A stretch of 64,000 nucleotides of DNA from Thioalbus denitrificans (GCF_003337735.1 NZ_QPJY01000004.1:62001-126000); one strand, 5' to 3'; counted from the stretch's first letter, positions 48,349-59,006 are shown. Translations and numbers: made by a program. The notes: a model not told the origin generated them from the sequence alone.

Positions 48349-49301
48349 CGCTTCAATTTCTCCAACACCCGTTCCAGTTCCGGCGGCAGCGGCGCCTCGA
48401 GTTCCAGCGGCTCGCCCGTCTGCGGGTGCTGCAGCCGCAGCGCCGCGGCATGCAGGAACAGCCGCTTGAGACCCAGCTCCCGCAGGCGCCGGTTGAATTC
48501 CTCGTCACCATATTTCTCGTCCCCTGCCAGGGGATGCCCGAGGTGGGCCGCGTGCACCCGGATCTGGTGGGTGCGCCCGGTCTCGAGCCGCACCCTGACC
48601 AGGGTCGCCTCGCTGTAGCGGGCCACAGGCTCGAAATGACTCACCGACGACTTTCCTTCCCCGTCGACCCGCACCACCCGCTCACCCGACTTCAGCACAT
48701 TCTTGCGCAGGGCGGCGTCAATCCGCCGCGCCCCGCCCGTCCAGGCGCCACGCACCAGGGCGAGATAGGTTTTCTCCACCCGCCCCTCGCGCAGCGCCTC
48801 GTGCAGCGCCCGCAGGGCGCTGCGCTTCTTGGCCACCATGAGGCAGCCGGACGTCTCCCGATCCAGGCGGTGGACCAGTTCGAGGAAACGGTACTCGGGA
48901 TAGATGGACCGCAGCGCCTCGATGGCGCCGAAGCTCAGCCCGCTGCCGCCGTGCACCGCGAGCCCGGAGGGCTTGTCCAGCACCAGCAGGGCGGCATCCT
49001 CGTAGATAAGCGACTCCCGGATCCGCTGTACGGTTCCCTCCGCCGGTCGGACAGCGGCCGCGGGCGCGGCCGAGCGTACGGGCGGAATGCGGACCAGATC
49101 GCCGCTCTGCAGGCGGTACTCCGGTCGAATCCGCTTGCGGTTGACCCGCACCTCGCCCTTGCGCAGCAGGCGATAGAGATGGCTGCGGGGTACACCCTTG
49201 AGGCGGGTGGTGAGGAAGTTGTCGATGCGCTGGCCCTCCGCGCCCTCATCCACCTCGACCCACTCCACGCCGGGAGCTCTGGTATCTCGTTCCTGGATCA
49301 T
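48345..49301 (-). CDS. rluC: 23S rRNA pseudouridine synthase RluC
   Basis: 318 residues. An N-terminal S4 RNA-binding domain (about 20-80, IDNFLTTRLKGVPRSHLYRLLRKGEVRVN) is followed by the RsuA/RluA catalytic domain with the Asp in VHRLDRETSGCLMV and the GRTHQIRVHAAHLGHP motif. E. coli RluC modifies U955, U2504 and U2580. Divergent rne upstream is the normal setting for rluC rather than rluA or rluD. Confidence 0.94.
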   Translation of the reverse strand: MIQERDTRAPGVEWVEVDEGAEGQRIDNFLTTRLKGVPRSHLYRLLRKGEVRVNRKRIRPEYRLQSGDLVRIPPVRSAAPAAAVRPAEGTVQRIRESLIYEDAALLVLDKPSGLAVHGGSGLSFGAIEALRSIYPEYRFLELVHRLDRETSGCLMVAKKRSALRALHEALREGRVEKTYLALVRGAWTGGARRIDAALRKNVLKSGERVVRVDGEGKSSVSHFEPVARYSEATLVRVRLETGRTHQIRVHAAHLGHPLAGDEKYGDEEFNRRLRELGLKRLFLHAAALRLQHPQTGEPLELEAPLPPELERVLEKLKR

Positions 49302-49863
49302 CCGCCCATGATACCAGCACTCCCCTCCCCGGCATTAAACACGGCCAAGATTGCACGGCCTTGACAAAGCCTGATATCTTATGCGCCATCCGCGCTTTCC
49401 AGGCCGGGCTTACCGCCCCGGAGCAGTCGTGGTGTGCATCCGCGGTTTCCGCTCCCTTCAGGGCCATAACCCTGCAGTGCATTCGGCAGGGGCCGGGATG
49501 TCAAAAATGGTTTTTCCTGCCGCCGGCGGCTGTGGTCGGCGGCAGCCTGTGCCATGTTGCCGGCGCGCACGCGAACCGGACCGGCACGGACTTTGGAGGC
49601 GTGCGTCTCCAGGAACGAAACGGAACAACCGCCGCGCGGAAGCACTCTTCCCGTTGCGAAGCGGCTGACCACACGGCCTCCCCTCCCGACGTTGCGCGGC
49701 TCGCTGTTACGCGCCCCGGCGGGCCCAAGGGCTGGCGCCGGGTGGTGGCTGCCGTCGGATTGCGATGGCGACCCGTTCCGTGGAATTCCTGCCGCACGCG
49801 GTCACATTCAATGGCGATCCCGCCGCAAGCGGTCGAGCGCCAACCGGACATAAAGATAACTCA
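49302..49863. other. 562-bp rluC-rne divergent region with a long rne leader
   Basis: No gene is evident. TTGACA at 49361 and TTGCAC at 49351 lie just upstream of TATCTT (49375); neither pair has ideal spacing, so the rne promoter is only roughly placed here. If so the rne leader is about 450 nt. It is GC-rich with strong local stems, for example CTGCCGCC with GGCGGCAG around 49517-49545. In E. coli a long rne leader is the target of RNase E autoregulation. No clear ribosome-binding site precedes the rne ATG (ATAAAGATAACTCA). Confidence 0.5.
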
Positions 49864-52791
49864 ATGAAAAGAATGCTGATAAACGCAACTCAGCAGGAAG
49901 AGTTGCGCGTGGCCCTGGTGGACGGGCAGAAACTCTACGACCTGGACATCGAACTCCGCTCCCGGGAGCAGAAAAAAGCCAACATCTACAAGGGACGCAT
50001 CACCCGCGTCGAGCCCAGCCTCGAGGCGGCCTTTGTCGACTACGGGGCCGAACGTCACGGCTTCCTTCCCCTCAAGGAAGTGGAACGCAGCTACTTCCGC
50101 AAGACCCCGGAATCCGGCGGTCGCGTCAACATCCGGGACGTGCTCCAGGAAGGCCAGGAGCTGGTGGTCCAGATCGACAAGGAGGAGCGCGGCACCAAGG
50201 GTGCGGCCCTCACCACCTTCATCAGCCTCGCTGGCCGCTACCTGGTCCTGATGCCCAACAATCCCCGCGCCGGGGGCATCTCGCGCCGCATCGAGGGCGA
50301 GGACCGCACCGAGATGCGCGAGGCGATGAGCTCGCTGGAGATTCCTCCGGGCATGGGCCTCATCCTGCGCACCGCCGGCGTGGGCAAGAGCGCCGAGGAG
50401 CTGCAGTGGGACCTCGATTACCTGCTGCACCTGTGGGAGGCCATCAGCCAGGCCGCCAGCGACAAGAAGGCGCCGTTCCTGGTCTACCAGGAAAGCAACA
50501 TCATCATCCGGGCCATCCGTGACTACCTGCGCAAGGACATCGGCGAGATCCTCATCGACGACGACGGGGTCTACCGGCAGGCGCAGGAGTTCATGCAGCA
50601 GGTGATGCCCCACAACCTGAGCAAGGTCAAGCGCTACACCGACTCCACCCCGCTGTTCACCCGCTTCCAGATCGAGAGCCAGATCGAGTCGGCATTCCAG
50701 CGCGAGGTGCGCCTGCCTTCGGGCGGCGCCATCGTCATCGATCACACCGAGGCGCTGGTATCCATCGATATCAACTCCGCCAAGGCCACCAAGGGTGGCG
50801 ATATCGAGGAGACGGCGCTCAACACCAACCTGGAAGCCGCGGACGAGGTCGCCCGCCAGCTGCGCCTGCGCGATGTGGGCGGCCTGGTGGTCATCGACTT
50901 TATCGACATGACCCCGGCCCGCAACCAGCGCGAGGTGGAGAACCGGCTGCGCGATGCGCTGAAGGTGGATCGCGCCCGCGTGCAGGTCGGCCGCATCTCC
51001 CGCTTCGGCCTGCTGGAGATGTCACGCCAGCGCCTGCGCCCGTCGCTGGGCGAATCCAGCCACGTGGTCTGTCCCCGCTGCGAGGGTCAGGGCACCATCC
51101 GCAGCATCGAATCCCTCTCCCTGTCCATCATCCGCCTGGTCGAGGAAGAGGCGATGAAGGACAACACCGGTCAGGTGGTGGTCCAGGTGCCCGTGGAGGT
51201 GGGAACCTTCCTCCTCAACGAGAAGCGCGCCGCGGTGTCCCAGATCGAGGCGCACAACGGGATCCGCGTCCTGATACTGCCCAACCCCCACATGCACACG
51301 CCCCACTTCGAACTGGAGCGTACCCGCCGGGACGACAGCCAGGCCCAGGCACCGCTCACCCCGAGCCACCGCCTGATCAGCGAGCCGGAGGCACCAAGCC
51401 TCCCCGCCGCCGCCGGCAGCCGCGCGACGGCCGATGAGCCCGCCGTGAAGACCGTGGCGCCGCCCATGCCGGCCCCCGCACCGGCGCCGCAGAGCGAGGC
51501 GCCGGCCACGCAGCCCGGGGAGACCCGGACCCATCCCAGCGGTGGTTTCATCCGCCGTTTCTGGTCGAGCCTGTTCGGCGGCACCGAAGAGGAAGCCGCC
51601 GCGGAAGGCGCCACCACCGGGGAGCCGGCGGCAAAACCGCGCCCGGCTCCGGCCAGGGCACGGGCTGCGGACACCGACGAACCCCGGAGCCGCGGCGGGC
51701 GTGAGCGTGGCGGAAACGGCGGCCGGGAGCGTGCCTCCGGCCGCGGGCGCAGCGGCGGAGAACGCCAGGAAACCGGGGAGCGGGGTGAGCGCGGCCGTCG
51801 TGGACGTACGGCAGAAGGCCGCGGCGGACAGGAGGCCGCGCCGTCCCCCGCGGAGCGGAAGACCGCCCAGGGCGACAAGCCCGCAGTCCCGGCCAGGGCC
51901 GACGAGAGCGGCGACGAGTCCCGCAGTGATTCGCGCAGCGGTGCCCGTCGTGGCCGCCGGGGCGGCCGTCGTCGGCGCCGTTCGGACAGTGGCGAGGGCG
52001 CTACGGAGCAGCAGGCCGGCGCGACGAACAATGCCGGCGTTGACGCGGAGACCCGTGAACGGCCCTCCGCCCAGCCCGGGAAGAAGCCCAACGAGGAACC
52101 CGCTCGCGGCGGCGCCCCCAGCACCGACTCCGGGAGTACCGAGGGGAAGGCGGGCCAGGACCGGCCCGAGGACGGAGAAGGCGGGGAGCGTCCGTCCCGA
52201 CGCCGTTCCCGGCGCCGGCCCCAGGATCGGAGACGCGACGAGAGCGGCCAGGGCGGACCGGGAGAGGGTTCGACCGAGGGCTCCGTACCGCGTACGGCCT
52301 CCGAAACGGCTGATCACAGCCCGCCGGGCCGGGAACCGGCGGAGAATCGTACGCCCGCAGCCGACATCCCGCCTGTAGGCGAGCCCCGCTCCACGACCCC
52401 GGTTGCCCCGGCGCCTGCCGCCCCGGTTCCGGCGGAGTCCAGGCCCGCGGCTCCGGCCCCCGCGGCTCCGGCCCCGGCCGCACCGGCTCCGGCCCCCGCG
52501 GCACCGAAGCCCGCCGCCCCGGCGCCTGCCGCCCCGGCTCCGGCGGAGTCCAGGCCCGCGGCTCCGGCCCCGGCCGCACCGGCTCCGGCCCCCGCGGCGC
52601 CGAAGCCCACCGCTCCGGCGCCTTCCGCCCCGGCTCCGGCGGAGTCCGGGCCCGCGGCTCCGGCCCCGAACACGCCGACTCCGGCCCCCGCGGCACCGAA
52701 GCCCGCCGCCCCAGTCAAGGATCGGTCCGAGAGAACGGAACAGCCGGGCTCCGTCGAGTCTGCGCCCAAGCCGACCAGCCAGGGCGAGTAG
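49864..52791 (+). CDS. rne: Ribonuclease E
   Basis: 975 residues. The catalytic half (about 1-510) has the S1 domain ([29 protein letters not shown]), catalytic Asp302 (SIDINSA) and Asp345 (VIDFIDM), and the Zn-link CPRCEGQG (Cys403, Cys406). [10 protein letters not shown] is the family start. The C-terminal half is disordered: an RG/RGG-rich stretch from about residue 610, poly-Arg segments ([12 protein letters not shown]), then imperfect Pro/Ala repeats at about 840-950. It should seed an RNA degradosome and start mRNA decay and 5S/tRNA processing. The gene ends in a strong terminator. Confidence 0.96.
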   Translation: MKRMLINATQQEELRVALVDGQKLYDLDIELRSREQKKANIYKGRITRVEPSLEAAFVDYGAERHGFLPLKEVERSYFRKTPESGGRVNIRDVLQEGQELVVQIDKEERGTKGAALTTFISLAGRYLVLMPNNPRAGGISRRIEGEDRTEMREAMSSLEIPPGMGLILRTAGVGKSAEELQWDLDYLLHLWEAISQAASDKKAPFLVYQESNIIIRAIRDYLRKDIGEILIDDDGVYRQAQEFMQQVMPHNLSKVKRYTDSTPLFTRFQIESQIESAFQREVRLPSGGAIVIDHTEALVSIDINSAKATKGGDIEETALNTNLEAADEVARQLRLRDVGGLVVIDFIDMTPARNQREVENRLRDALKVDRARVQVGRISRFGLLEMSRQRLRPSLGESSHVVCPRCEGQGTIRSIESLSLSIIRLVEEEAMKDNTGQVVVQVPVEVGTFLLNEKRAAVSQIEAHNGIRVLILPNPHMHTPHFELERTRRDDSQAQAPLTPSHRLISEPEAPSLPAAAGSRATADEPAVKTVAPPMPAPAPAPQSEAPATQPGETRTHPSGGFIRRFWSSLFGGTEEEAAAEGATTGEPAAKPRPAPARARAADTDEPRSRGGRERGGNGGRERASGRGRSGGERQETGERGERGRRGRTAEGRGGQEAAPSPAERKTAQGDKPAVPARADESGDESRSDSRSGARRGRRGGRRRRRSDSGEGATEQQAGATNNAGVDAETRERPSAQPGKKPNEEPARGGAPSTDSGSTEGKAGQDRPEDGEGGERPSRRRSRRRPQDRRRDESGQGGPGEGSTEGSVPRTASETADHSPPGREPAENRTPAADIPPVGEPRSTTPVAPAPAAPVPAESRPAAPAPAAPAPAAPAPAPAAPKPAAPAPAAPAPAESRPAAPAPAAPAPAPAAPKPTAPAPSAPAPAESGPAAPAPNTPTPAPAAPKPAAPVKDRSERTEQPGSVESAPKPTSQGE
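52403..52720 (+). repeat. Imperfect Pro/Ala-coding tandem repeat in rne
   Basis: The marker GGCGGAGTCC recurs at 52431, 52542 and 52638, giving unit lengths of 111 and 96 bp. The repeats encode [11 protein letters not shown]-type peptide. Each length is a multiple of three, so changes in copy number would keep the frame. Confidence 0.75.
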
Positions 52792-52805
52792 CAGTCGATG
52801 CATAT

Positions 52806-52836
52806 AGGCCCCGGTGCCATACACCGGGGCCTTTTT
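52806..52836 (+). terminator. Rho-independent terminator of rne
   Basis: An 11-bp stem, AGGCCCCGGTG (52806-52816) with CACCGGGGCCT (52822-52832), the loop CCATA, then TTTTCTG. It begins 15 bp after the rne stop codon and separates rne from the convergent phosphatase gene. Confidence 0.9.
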
Positions 52837-52865
52837 CTGCGCCCCGTTCCGGGGCGAACCGTCCG

Positions 52866-53351
52866 TTACCGTTCCAGGTGGCGCTCGCGCAGCGTCTGCA
52901 GAAGTCCATCGGCGGCCGCTTCCACCAGGTCCAGCACCTGCTCGAAGCCGGTGGGACCGCCATAGTAGGGATCGGGCACCTCGGCCACGCCCATGTGGGG
53001 CGCGAAGTCCAGAAACATGCCGAGCTTGTGGCTGGCGTGGGCCGGACTGAGCGATTCAAGAATGCGGTAGTTGTCCCGGTCCATCGCGAGGATGTAGTCG
53101 AAGCGGTCGAAGTCGGCCGCCTCCACCTGCCGGGCGCGCAGGTCCGCCAGGTCGACACCGCGGCTCCGCGCCGCCTGCTGCGTACGGCGATCGGGCGCTT
53201 CGCCCAGGTGGTAGGCATGGGTACCGGCCGAGTCGATCCGGATCACATCCCCGTAGCCCGCCTCCTCCACCAGCCGCCGGAACACGCCGTGAGCCGTGGG
53301 TGAACGGCAGATGTTGCCCATGCAGACGAAGAGAATACTGATTCTTTTCAT
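52866..53351 (-). CDS. Low-molecular-weight protein tyrosine phosphatase
   Basis: 161 residues. The N-terminal active-site loop is VCMGNICRSP (C-X5-R-S) and the acid loop DPYYGG supplies the catalytic Asp. In this neighbourhood such phosphatases are often linked to envelope polysaccharide control, but no tyrosine kinase gene is present. It starts 26 bp after the kdsB stop and converges with rne. Confidence 0.93.
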   Translation of the reverse strand: MKRISILFVCMGNICRSPTAHGVFRRLVEEAGYGDVIRIDSAGTHAYHLGEAPDRRTQQAARSRGVDLADLRARQVEAADFDRFDYILAMDRDNYRILESLSPAHASHKLGMFLDFAPHMGVAEVPDPYYGGPTGFEQVLDLVEAAADGLLQTLRERHLER

Positions 53352-53377
53352 GACGCGCTCAAGCTCTCAATCCGGTT

Positions 53378-54145
53378 TCACCCCAGCGCCCGGCGCACCC
53401 GCTCCAGGTCCGCTTCGGTGTCCACCCCCGCCGGCGGCCGCATATGTGCCTCGGCCACGTGGATGCGCCGTCCCTGCCACAGCACCCGCAGCTGCTCCAG
53501 CGCCTCGCTGTGTTCAAGGGCGCAGCCCGGCCAGGCGACATACTCGCGCAGAAAGCCCGCCCGGTAGGCGTAGATGCCGAGGTGGCGGTAGTGACCCGCC
53601 CCCTCCGGCAGCGCCTCGGGCGCTGCGGCGAAGGCGTCGCGCTCCCAGGGGATGGGCGCACGGCTGAAGTAGAGGGCGTAGCCGGCGTGGTCGAACACCA
53701 CTTTCACCACGTTGGGATTGAACAGTTCCTCCGCCGTGCGGATGGGTTCGCACAGGGTCGCCACACCGGCATCTCCATGACATTCGAGGTTGGCCGCCAC
53801 CTGGGCCACGTTCTCCGGCGGCATCTGCGGCTCGTCCCCCTGGACATTGACGATGACATCCCCGGCCGCGCAGCCGAGCTGCTCCACCGCCTCGGCGAGG
53901 CGATCGGTACCGGAGCGGTGGCTGGCGGCGGTCATGATCACCCGGGCACCGAAACCCTCCGCCGCTCTGCGGATGCGTTCGTCGTCGGTGGCAATCACCA
54001 CCTCATCCGCCCCGCTCGCGCGGGCCCGCTCCCAGACGTGCTGGAGCATGGGACGGCCGGCGATCTCCAGTAGCGGCTTGCCCGGCAGGCGGGTGGAAGC
54101 GTAGCGGGCGGGGATGATGACCCGGAAGCGGGGTCTGACGGTCAT
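53378..54145 (-). CDS. kdsB: 3-deoxy-manno-octulosonate cytidylyltransferase
   Basis: 255 residues activating Kdo as CMP-Kdo for [21 protein letters not shown] is the nucleotide-binding signature; [17 protein letters not shown] and [12 protein letters not shown] are the other family blocks. The gene lies downstream of the Trm112-like gene and lpxK on the same strand, as in Pseudomonas-type clusters. Confidence 0.96.
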   Translation of the reverse strand: MTVRPRFRVIIPARYASTRLPGKPLLEIAGRPMLQHVWERARASGADEVVIATDDERIRRAAEGFGARVIMTAASHRSGTDRLAEAVEQLGCAAGDVIVNVQGDEPQMPPENVAQVAANLECHGDAGVATLCEPIRTAEELFNPNVVKVVFDHAGYALYFSRAPIPWERDAFAAAPEALPEGAGHYRHLGIYAYRAGFLREYVAWPGCALEHSEALEQLRVLWQGRRIHVAEAHMRPPAGVDTEADLERVRRALG

Positions 54146-54252
54146 GGCTCGGTCTCAATCCAGGTGCGATCGGGGCTCGGGAAGCAGCGGGGGGAACAGG
54201 GCGACGCGGACACGTTTCCATCCGGCTCCCGGCCGCCACCCCGCCGTCGCGG

Positions 54253-54432
54253 TCAGATCTCCTCGTCGGGCTCCAGGTGCCGCGCCTCCGACTCCAGCAT
54301 CACCGGGATATCGTCCCGGATCGGGTAGGCCAGACGATCGGCCTTGCAGATGAGTTCCTGGGCCCTCTTGTCGTAGGCCAGGGGCCCCTTGCAGACGGGG
54401 CAAACGAGAATCTCTAGGAGTTTACTGTCCAT
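54253..54432 (-). CDS. ycaR: Trm112/YcaR-family small protein
   Basis: 59 residues. [21 protein letters not shown] has one zinc-type CPVC pair; the second half ([25 protein letters not shown]) keeps only one Cys. E. coli YcaR is similar and of unknown role, found between lpxK and kdsB. Here the start overlaps the end of lpxK by 11 bp. Confidence 0.9.
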   Translation of the reverse strand: MDSKLLEILVCPVCKGPLAYDKRAQELICKADRLAYPIRDDIPVMLESEARHLEPDEEI

Positions 54433-55516
54433 TGCCAGCCTCTCTGTCGCTGCACGTGCGGGTGGTGTCCCGTTGCGCGCCATCGATGCGGTTCAACAAC
54501 TGCAGCAGCCGCTGGCCGAAGGCCGGCGCGAGCTCGGCATCCACCGGCAGATACCACTGGTTGTCCACCGCGAAACGTTCGCATTTTACCGCATCCTTCT
54601 CGGTCATCAGTACCGGACGACCGTCCCCGAAAGCGAGATCGGAGGCCAGGTAGCGGTGATGATCGGGGAACGGGTGCTCCATGACCCGGATGCCGCGATC
54701 ACGCAGCGCCTGGAAGAAGCGCCCGGGGTTGCCGACGCCCGCCACGGCGTGCACCTCGCGGCTCATGAAGGCACCGATCCGCAGTGGCTCTCCCCCCGCC
54801 AGGGGCACCAGCGTCTCACCCCGGTAGGTCATGGGAAACTCGCCCTGCAGGGCCCCGCCGCTGGTGACGACCAGATCGACCTCCTCCAGACGCCGGGCGG
54901 GCTCGCGCAGTGGGCCCGCGGGCAGGCAACGGCCGTTGCCCAGGCGACGGGTGCCGTCCATTACCGCAATCTCCACATCCCGGGCCAGACGGTAGTGCTG
55001 CAGCCCGTCATCGCTGATCACCACATCGCAGCGGTTGTGGGCCAGCAACGCCGCGACGGCGGCCGGCCGATCCGGGCCCACGGCCATGGGACAGCCGGTG
55101 TTGCGGGAGATGAGCAGCGCCTCGTCCCCCACCACCCCCGGGTCGCTGTCGGGACGCACCTGCTGGGGATAGCTCCGCGCCCGCCCCCCGTAGCCGCGGC
55201 TGACGATGCCGGGCCGGTAGCCGGCCGCCAGGAGAAAGTGCGCCAGCCAGATGACCAGCGGCGTCTTGCCCGTTCCGCCCACGGTGAGGTTGCCCACGAC
55301 GATGACGGGCACGGGGAACCGGCGGACGCCGAGAATGCCCCGCCCATGGAGCCAGCGGCGCAGCGTCGCGACGCGGCACACCAGCCAGGACAGGGGCAGC
55401 AGCAGCGTGGAGAGAGGGCCGCCCCGGTACCAGGCCCGCTCCAGGGCCGCCGGCAGACCCCCGCTCCCCGTCGGCCTGCCCACCCCCCGCTCACCGTGCA
55501 TGGTGCGCTCGGTCAC
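54422..55516 (-). CDS. lpxK: Tetraacyldisaccharide 4'-kinase
   Basis: 364 residues, inner-membrane lipid A kinase. A hydrophobic N-terminal segment ([18 protein letters not shown]) is followed by the P-loop [19 protein letters not shown] and [17 protein letters not shown], both LpxK signatures, and later FPDHHRY. The start overlaps the exbD stop by 4 bp, tying lipid A kinase expression to the ExbBD-type motor. Confidence 0.95.
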   Translation of the reverse strand: MTERTMHGERGVGRPTGSGGLPAALERAWYRGGPLSTLLLPLSWLVCRVATLRRWLHGRGILGVRRFPVPVIVVGNLTVGGTGKTPLVIWLAHFLLAAGYRPGIVSRGYGGRARSYPQQVRPDSDPGVVGDEALLISRNTGCPMAVGPDRPAAVAALLAHNRCDVVISDDGLQHYRLARDVEIAVMDGTRRLGNGRCLPAGPLREPARRLEEVDLVVTSGGALQGEFPMTYRGETLVPLAGGEPLRIGAFMSREVHAVAGVGNPGRFFQALRDRGIRVMEHPFPDHHRYLASDLAFGDGRPVLMTEKDAVKCERFAVDNQWYLPVDAELAPAFGQRLLQLLNRIDGAQRDTTRTCSDREAGNGQ

Positions 55517-55929
55517 GGCTCCGTGCGCTGGGTGGCCACGCGCAGATGAACGAAGCCGAGCCGGCCGGCAACGTCCATGGCCGTAACCACCGCCTGGTGG
55601 GGAGTCTTGGCATCGGCCACGATGAGCACCGGGCGATCGGTGTCGGTTCCGCCCACCTTCTCGATGGCCCGCATGAGGGTCTCGGGCTGGGTGTTGATGA
55701 GGGCCTGGTCGTTGACGTAGTAGCGCCCTTCCGCGTCCACCTGGATCTCCACCGCGTTGTCGCTGGCCGCGCCGGCCTCGGCCGAGGCCTGGGGCAGCTC
55801 GATGCGCACCTGCGTTTCGCGGTTGAAGGTGGTGGAGACCATGAAGAAAATCAGCAGCAGCAGCACCACGTCGATGAGCGAGGTGATGTTGATGTCCGGG
55901 TCGTCCCGGCGGGCGCGGCGGAAGTTCAC
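55513..55929 (-). CDS. exbD: ExbD/TolR-family energy-transduction protein
   Basis: 138 residues. One N-terminal membrane helix (SLIDVVLLLLIFFMVSTTF) contains the conserved Asp (LIDVV) needed for proton use. The periplasmic domain ends DVAGRLGFVHLRVATQR. It overlaps exbB upstream and lpxK downstream by 4 bp each. No tonB is adjacent, so the client is uncertain; a TolR-like role is less likely as tolA and tolB are absent. Confidence 0.9.
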   Translation of the reverse strand: MNFRRARRDDPDINITSLIDVVLLLLIFFMVSTTFNRETQVRIELPQASAEAGAASDNAVEIQVDAEGRYYVNDQALINTQPETLMRAIEKVGGTDTDRPVLIVADAKTPHQAVVTAMDVAGRLGFVHLRVATQRTEP

Positions 55930-56558
55930 GCCTCCCGCTCCCCGGGCTCCCGCTCCCGCTCGCCGTGCAGCACCTCCACCATCTTCAGCGCTTCCTGTTC
56001 CATGGTGACCACCAGCGCGTCCACGCGGCCGCGGAAGTAGCGGTAGAACATGAGGCTGGGGATGGCCACGGTAAGGCCGGCCGCGGTGGTGATGAGCGCC
56101 TCGGAGATGCCGCCAGCCAGCGCGGCGGGGTTGCCGACACCGAGGGCGGTGATGGTATTGAAGACCTTGATCATGCCCACCACCGTGCCCAGCAGCCCCA
56201 GCAGCGGGGTGATGGCGGCGATGGTGCCCAGCGAGTTGAGATAGCGTTCGAGGTCCATGGCCACGTGGCGGCCCACCTCCTCGATGCTCTCCTTCATCAC
56301 CTCGCGGTCATGCTCGCGGTTCACCAGCCCGGCGGCGAGTACCCTGCCCAGGTGGGAATTGCGGCGCAGGCTGGCGATATGCTTCGCGTCCAGTTGGCCC
56401 TGGCGGGCCAGGTTCCAGGCCTGGGCCACCAGGTGGCGGGGGCAGACCCGGCCGCCGCGCAGCGCCCAGAAACGCTCCAGGATGATGGCCAGCGCCACCA
56501 CCGAGCAGAGGATGATGGGCAGCATGATCCAGCCGCCCGATTTCACCAGTTCCCACAC
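55926..56558 (-). CDS. exbB: ExbB/TolQ/MotA-family proton channel protein
   Basis: 210 residues with three membrane segments: IMLPIILCSVVALAIILERF at the N-terminus, then LGTIAAITPLLGLLGTVVGMI and GGISEALITTAAGLTVAIPSL, the conserved proton-path pair. It forms the motor with ExbD encoded 4 bp into its end. Gene order exbB-exbD-lpxK is common in gammaproteobacteria. Confidence 0.92.
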   Translation of the reverse strand: MWELVKSGGWIMLPIILCSVVALAIILERFWALRGGRVCPRHLVAQAWNLARQGQLDAKHIASLRRNSHLGRVLAAGLVNREHDREVMKESIEEVGRHVAMDLERYLNSLGTIAAITPLLGLLGTVVGMIKVFNTITALGVGNPAALAGGISEALITTAAGLTVAIPSLMFYRYFRGRVDALVVTMEQEALKMVEVLHGEREREPGEREA

Positions 56559-56639
56559 GTTCGACGTGACCTCCTGTTGAGTGGTGCTAACTCTACCATA
56601 AACGCCGGAACCGCCGATGGACCCGCGCCGGGCGGATGT

Positions 56640-58955
56640 TCAGTCCGCATGCCAGTAACGCCGGGCCGTCTCCCGGTGGCGGCGCACCGTCATCCCTCCC
56701 CGCCCCGCCGGCGGCAATGTGAGGAGGATGGCGCCGCTGGCGGCGGTGACCAGCCCGCGGGCGCCTACGGCCTCGTAGCGGGCCACCACCGGCGGACGGG
56801 GGAAGCCGAAGCGGTTGCGGTAGCCGGCGGAGTAGATGGCCAGCCGCGGCCGCACGGCGGCTACGAAGTCCGCCCCGGACGAGGTTTCGCTGCCATGGTG
56901 CGGCACCACGAGGGCATCCGCGGCAATGGCCTCCCGGTGCCGCTCCAGCAGTCGCGCCTCGCCCCGCGCCTCCAGATCGCCGCCCAGCAGCAGGCTGGCA
57001 CCGCCGCTCGCCACCCGCAGCACGCAGGTGGCGGCGTTGTCACGCCACGAGCCGTCGCCCGGCGGATGGAGCATCCTGAACTCCACTCCGTCCCAGCGCC
57101 AGCTCATGCCGTCCCTGCAGGCCTCGGCGCCCGCGACCGTGGCCGCCGCCGCGCCGCCGCCGAGAATCCGGCCGGGCGGATAGGCCCGGATCAGGCTGTC
57201 CGCCCCCCCCACATGGTCGCCGTCGCCGTGGCTCAGGATCAACAGGTCCGGATTGCCGGCGCCGATGGCGCGCAGGTAGGGAACCAGTACCCGCTCGCCC
57301 GCGTCGCTTCCGGGTCCGTAGCCGGGGCCGGTGTCATACACGAGCAGGTGCCCGTGGGTCCGCACCACCACCGCCAGCCCCTGGCCCACGTCGAGCACGG
57401 CCACCTCGGCCGCCCCCGGCGCCGGCGCCTGTCCGGCGGGCCACAGCAGCGGCAGCAGCCACAGCATCCCCAGCCAGCGCCCGGGGATTCCCCGCGGTGC
57501 CAGCAGCAGGAACACGCCCGCGATGGCGAGGAGCACGGCCGCGGGCCCGGGCGCCGGGGCGCTCCACTGGGCCCACTCCAGCCCCGCGCCCCACTCCAGG
57601 CCCGCCCACAGCGGTGACAGCACGGCATGGGCGGCGCCGAGCAGCCAGGCGCCGGTCCCGGGCAGGATCACCAGCAACGCCGTGCCCGCCAGGGTCAGGG
57701 GTACCACCAGCAGTCCCATCCATGGCACCGCCACCAGGTTGGCCAGGGGCCCCACGAGGGAAACCCGCTGGAACAGCAGCAGGGTCAGCGGCGCCAGCGC
57801 CAGGAATACCGCCAGTTGCAGACGGGCGGACTGCAGCCAGCGGGAAGCACCGCCCCGACCCGCCAGGGCGAACAGGATGGCGGCCACGGCGCCGAAGGAG
57901 AGCCAGAACCCTGAATCCAGCACGGCCAGCGGATCCAGGATCAGGATCAGCAGCAGCGCCAGGGCCAATCCCCGCCCGGGCCGCACCGGGCGCATCAGCA
58001 GCCGCGCCCCGAACAGCACCCCCAGCATGACCAGCGCCCGGGTGGTGGGCAGGGAGAACCCGGCCAGCGCGCTGTAGCCGGCCGCCGCCAGCAGCGCGGC
58101 GGCCGCGGCCGCCCGGGGCGCGGCACAGCGGAGGGCGAGGCGCCGGGAGAGACGCCAGCCATGGAACGTCAGCCACCAGGCCAGTCCCGCCACCAGGCCC
58201 ACGTGCAGGCCGGAGATGGCCACCAGGTGGCTGGTGCCGGTGCGGGTGAACACCTCCCACTGGCGGGCACCGATGCCGCCGCGGGCGCCCACCGCCAGCG
58301 CGGCGAGGATGCCGCCCAGGGGCTGTTCCGCCAGCGCCGCCCCGATCCGGTCCAGCAGCCGCTCCCGCCACCCGTCGAGACTGTGGCCGGACGCCTCCAG
58401 GCGGCGGTTTTCAGGGTCCTCGCGGACATAGCCGGTGGCGCCGACACCGCGCCGGTGGAGCCAGGCCTCGTAGTCGAAACCGCCGGGGTTGAGCAGGCCG
58501 TGGGGGCGCTTCAGGCGCACGCGCAGCTGCCAGCGCTCCCCGGATCGCAGCCGCGGGGCGGTGCGGTACCAGGAGAGACGGATGCGTGAAGGGCCGTCGG
58601 CCAGCGCCGGATCGAGCCAGCGCTCCACCGCCAGCACGAAGCGCAGCACCCCGCCCCCATGGTCCGGCAGCCCCTCCACCCGTCCCTCCACCAGGAGGTC
58701 CCTGCCTTCCAGGGCCTCCGGCAGTTGGGATCCGGCGCCCAGGACGGCGTGGAGCAGCGCCCACAGGAAGCCCGCCCCGAACAGCGCCGGCAGACGCCAG
58801 CGCGGCCGGCGCCAGGCCAGCCACGCCAGGACCGGCAGCGCGGCACACCAGCCCCCATGGGGCAGGGCCGGGAGCTGCTGGAGCAGCAGCACGCCCAGCA
58901 AGAAGGCGATCGTCCCTGACGCCAAGTTTCCTCCGCGGGAGCCTCCTGCTCCCAT
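56640..58955 (-). CDS. comEC: DNA internalisation protein ComEC/Rec2
   Basis: 771 residues, the inner-membrane channel for transforming DNA. An N-terminal soluble DUF4131-type region lies between membrane helices. The central Competence domain begins around VFTRTGTSHLVAISGLHVGLVAGL, which is its hallmark. The C-terminal metallo-beta-lactamase-like domain has LSHGDGDHVGGADSL and DALVVPHHGSETS. With comEA at 28467 this is evidence for natural competence; pilus genes are not in the window. Confidence 0.94.
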   Translation of the reverse strand: MGAGGSRGGNLASGTIAFLLGVLLLQQLPALPHGGWCAALPVLAWLAWRRPRWRLPALFGAGFLWALLHAVLGAGSQLPEALEGRDLLVEGRVEGLPDHGGGVLRFVLAVERWLDPALADGPSRIRLSWYRTAPRLRSGERWQLRVRLKRPHGLLNPGGFDYEAWLHRRGVGATGYVREDPENRRLEASGHSLDGWRERLLDRIGAALAEQPLGGILAALAVGARGGIGARQWEVFTRTGTSHLVAISGLHVGLVAGLAWWLTFHGWRLSRRLALRCAAPRAAAAAALLAAAGYSALAGFSLPTTRALVMLGVLFGARLLMRPVRPGRGLALALLLILILDPLAVLDSGFWLSFGAVAAILFALAGRGGASRWLQSARLQLAVFLALAPLTLLLFQRVSLVGPLANLVAVPWMGLLVVPLTLAGTALLVILPGTGAWLLGAAHAVLSPLWAGLEWGAGLEWAQWSAPAPGPAAVLLAIAGVFLLLAPRGIPGRWLGMLWLLPLLWPAGQAPAPGAAEVAVLDVGQGLAVVVRTHGHLLVYDTGPGYGPGSDAGERVLVPYLRAIGAGNPDLLILSHGDGDHVGGADSLIRAYPPGRILGGGAAAATVAGAEACRDGMSWRWDGVEFRMLHPPGDGSWRDNAATCVLRVASGGASLLLGGDLEARGEARLLERHREAIAADALVVPHHGSETSSGADFVAAVRPRLAIYSAGYRNRFGFPRPPVVARYEAVGARGLVTAASGAILLTLPPAGRGGMTVRRHRETARRYWHAD

Positions 58956-59006
58956 GTTTCACGCTCCCGGACCGTCCGGCCGGTGCGGGCCCGTCATCCG
59001 TTCGAT

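Noticed and set aside
49361-49383. TTGACA as a confident rne promoter
   Set aside because: No -10 hexamer at 16-18 bp spacing; the TATCTT nearby is only 8 bp away.
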